Below are positions 7,183-8,060 of a DNA stretch of 8,060 bases, in pieces. This stretch comes from Bacteroidales bacterium (lineage in GTDB: Bacteria > Bacteroidota > Bacteroidia > Bacteroidales > WCHB1-69). The notes under the pieces were generated by a model, which made no database searches, was not told the DNA's origin, and saw nothing but the letters and a program-made list of their open reading frames with translations. A program made the translations under genes and the position numbers. Location: positions 1 through 8,060 of the forward strand of contig JAFZUH010000035.1 in the NCBI GenBank assembly GCA_017618435.1. The letters run 5' to 3'. The stretch's first letter is position 1; the number at the start of each line of letters is the position of its first letter.

Positions 7183-8060
7183 CTATTCCTGTTCCAACAA
7201 AAAATGTTCGGCATCAATAGCGGCTTTGCAACCGCCTGCGGCTGCGGTAATGGCTTGTTTGTAAGTTTTGTCTTGTACATCGCCTGCGGCAAACACGCCT
7301 TTGATATTTGTGCAAGCACTGCCGTTATGGGTAACAATGTAACCCATTTCGTCTAATTCCAATTGTCCTTTGAAAAGTTCGGTGTTGGGGTGATGACCTA
7401 TGGCAATAAAAACACCGTCCACGTCAAGGGTAGATGTTTGGTTGTCTATGGTGTTTTTCAACAATATACCTGTAACGCTTTTGCTGAATTTGGATTCTTG
7501 TCCCAATATTTCTACGGGAACGCTGTTCCATACCATTTCAATATTAGGGGTGTTAAAAATACGTTGTTGCATGGCTTTGCTTGCCCGAAGTTCTCCTCTT
7601 CGGTGTATCAGATATACTTTTTGACACAATTTAGCCAAATAGGTGGCTTCTTCTGCAGCAGTATCGCCACCACCGATAACAGCAACTATTTTGTTTTTAT
7701 AAAAAAATCCGTCACAGGTTGCACAAGCCGAAACACCGTAACCGTTGAATTTTTGTTCAGATTCCAATCCCAACCATTTGGCAGACGCCCCCGTTGCCAC
7801 AATCACTGTTTCTGCTACAATGACAGTGCCGTCATCGGCCACGCATGTAAAGGGTCTGTGGCTGAAATCCACTTTTACAATTTCTCCTTGTCGTATATCC
7901 GTCCCGAATTTTAGGGCTTGTTCTCTAATTTCGTCCATCATGGCAACGCCATGTATGCCTTTGGGGTAACCGGGGAAGTTTTCCACTTCGGTGGTAATTG
8001 TCAATTGTCCGCCCACTTGCATACCTTCATACAAAATAGGTTTCAAGTCGGCTCTTGAAG
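7183..8060 (-). CDS. trxB: Thioredoxin reductase (NADPH), 5' end outside window
   Basis: This flavoenzyme passes electrons from NADPH through FAD and a redox-active disulfide to thioredoxin in the cytoplasm. The visible 291 residues begin inside the protein with SRADLKPILYEGMQVGGQL, a standard N-terminal TrxB segment. The first FAD-binding GxGPAG motif and the start codon therefore lie just beyond the right edge, and about 20-25 residues are missing. The redox centre Cys-Ala-Thr-Cys-Asp is encoded at about 7711-7725. After it come the NADPH-binding GGGDTAAEEA, the phosphate-contacting HRRGELRASK, and the C-terminal FAD-contacting GVFAAGDVQDKTYKQAITAAAGGCKAA. The protein ends in HFLLEQE with a TAG at 7183-7185, a normal end for the low-molecular-weight bacterial type. 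The TTG at 8044-8046 is an internal Leu, not the start. A 194-nt gap with its own promoter box separates it from the outer-membrane gene, so it probably belongs to a different transcript. Confidence 0.96.
   Translation of the reverse strand, partial: SRADLKPILYEGMQVGGQLTITTEVENFPGYPKGIHGVAMMDEIREQALKFGTDIRQGEIVKVDFSHRPFTCVADDGTVIVAETVIVATGASAKWLGLESEQKFNGYGVSACATCDGFFYKNKIVAVIGGGDTAAEEATYLAKLCQKVYLIHRRGELRASKAMQQRIFNTPNIEMVWNSVPVEILGQESKFSKSVTGILLKNTIDNQTSTLDVDGVFIAIGHHPNTELFKGQLELDEMGYIVTHNGSACTNIKGVFAAGDVQDKTYKQAITAAAGGCKAAIDAEHFLLEQE

Noticed and set aside
7363..7914. 183-residue open frame on the + strand opposite trxB
   Set aside because: It lies wholly antisense to a strongly conserved thioredoxin reductase. 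Its sequence is Cys/Phe-rich with no recognisable domain, so it is a shadow of trxB codon use.
7183..8046. TTG at 8046 as the start of trxB
   Set aside because: The frame continues upstream as SRAD, matching the known TrxB N-terminal region. The true start is beyond the window edge.

Overview
The window comes from a member of the Bacteroidota, most likely a Bacteroidales-type organism. The evidence is a TamB protein of the Bacteroidota type, an Omp85 barrel whose key loop reads GGPNSLRA (close to the GGANSIRAW form of Bacteroidota TamL proteins), outer-membrane proteins ending in Phe, and a TAnnTTTG promoter box ahead of the envelope operon. I cannot name the genus.

Layout. Positions 1-1180 (+ strand) hold the end of a type II restriction-modification module: the C-terminal 171 residues of an N6-adenine DNA methyltransferase, then a 235-residue protein that is probably its cognate endonuclease and overlaps it by 44 nt. 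This stretch looks more AT-rich than the rest. A 153-bp convergent gap (1181-1333) follows, with only weak hairpins. The rest is on the - strand. Read in that direction it contains trxB (thioredoxin reductase, cut by the right edge), a 194-bp gap carrying a promoter, a 284-residue outer-membrane beta-barrel protein, and a 1599-residue TamB protein. The stop codon of the barrel gene directly abuts the TamB start (TAAATG).

The main observation is the architecture of the 1599-residue protein. Residues 1 to about 1150 are a complete TamB: inner-membrane anchor, long beta-rich periplasmic fibre and C-terminal TamB domain. About 450 further residues follow without a break and form a TamA/TamL-type Omp85 barrel, with the conserved loop-6 Arg and a terminal Phe. 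No POTRA domains or lipoprotein signal lie between the two parts. TamB and TamA/TamL are normally separate proteins that touch through TamA's POTRA domains. Here one chain appears to run from the inner membrane through the periplasm and end as an outer-membrane barrel. The coupled 284-residue outer-membrane protein is a candidate partner or client.

The envelope operon and trxB look like chromosomal housekeeping genes. The restriction-modification module is probably an accessory insertion beside them. It has no visible functional link to the envelope genes.
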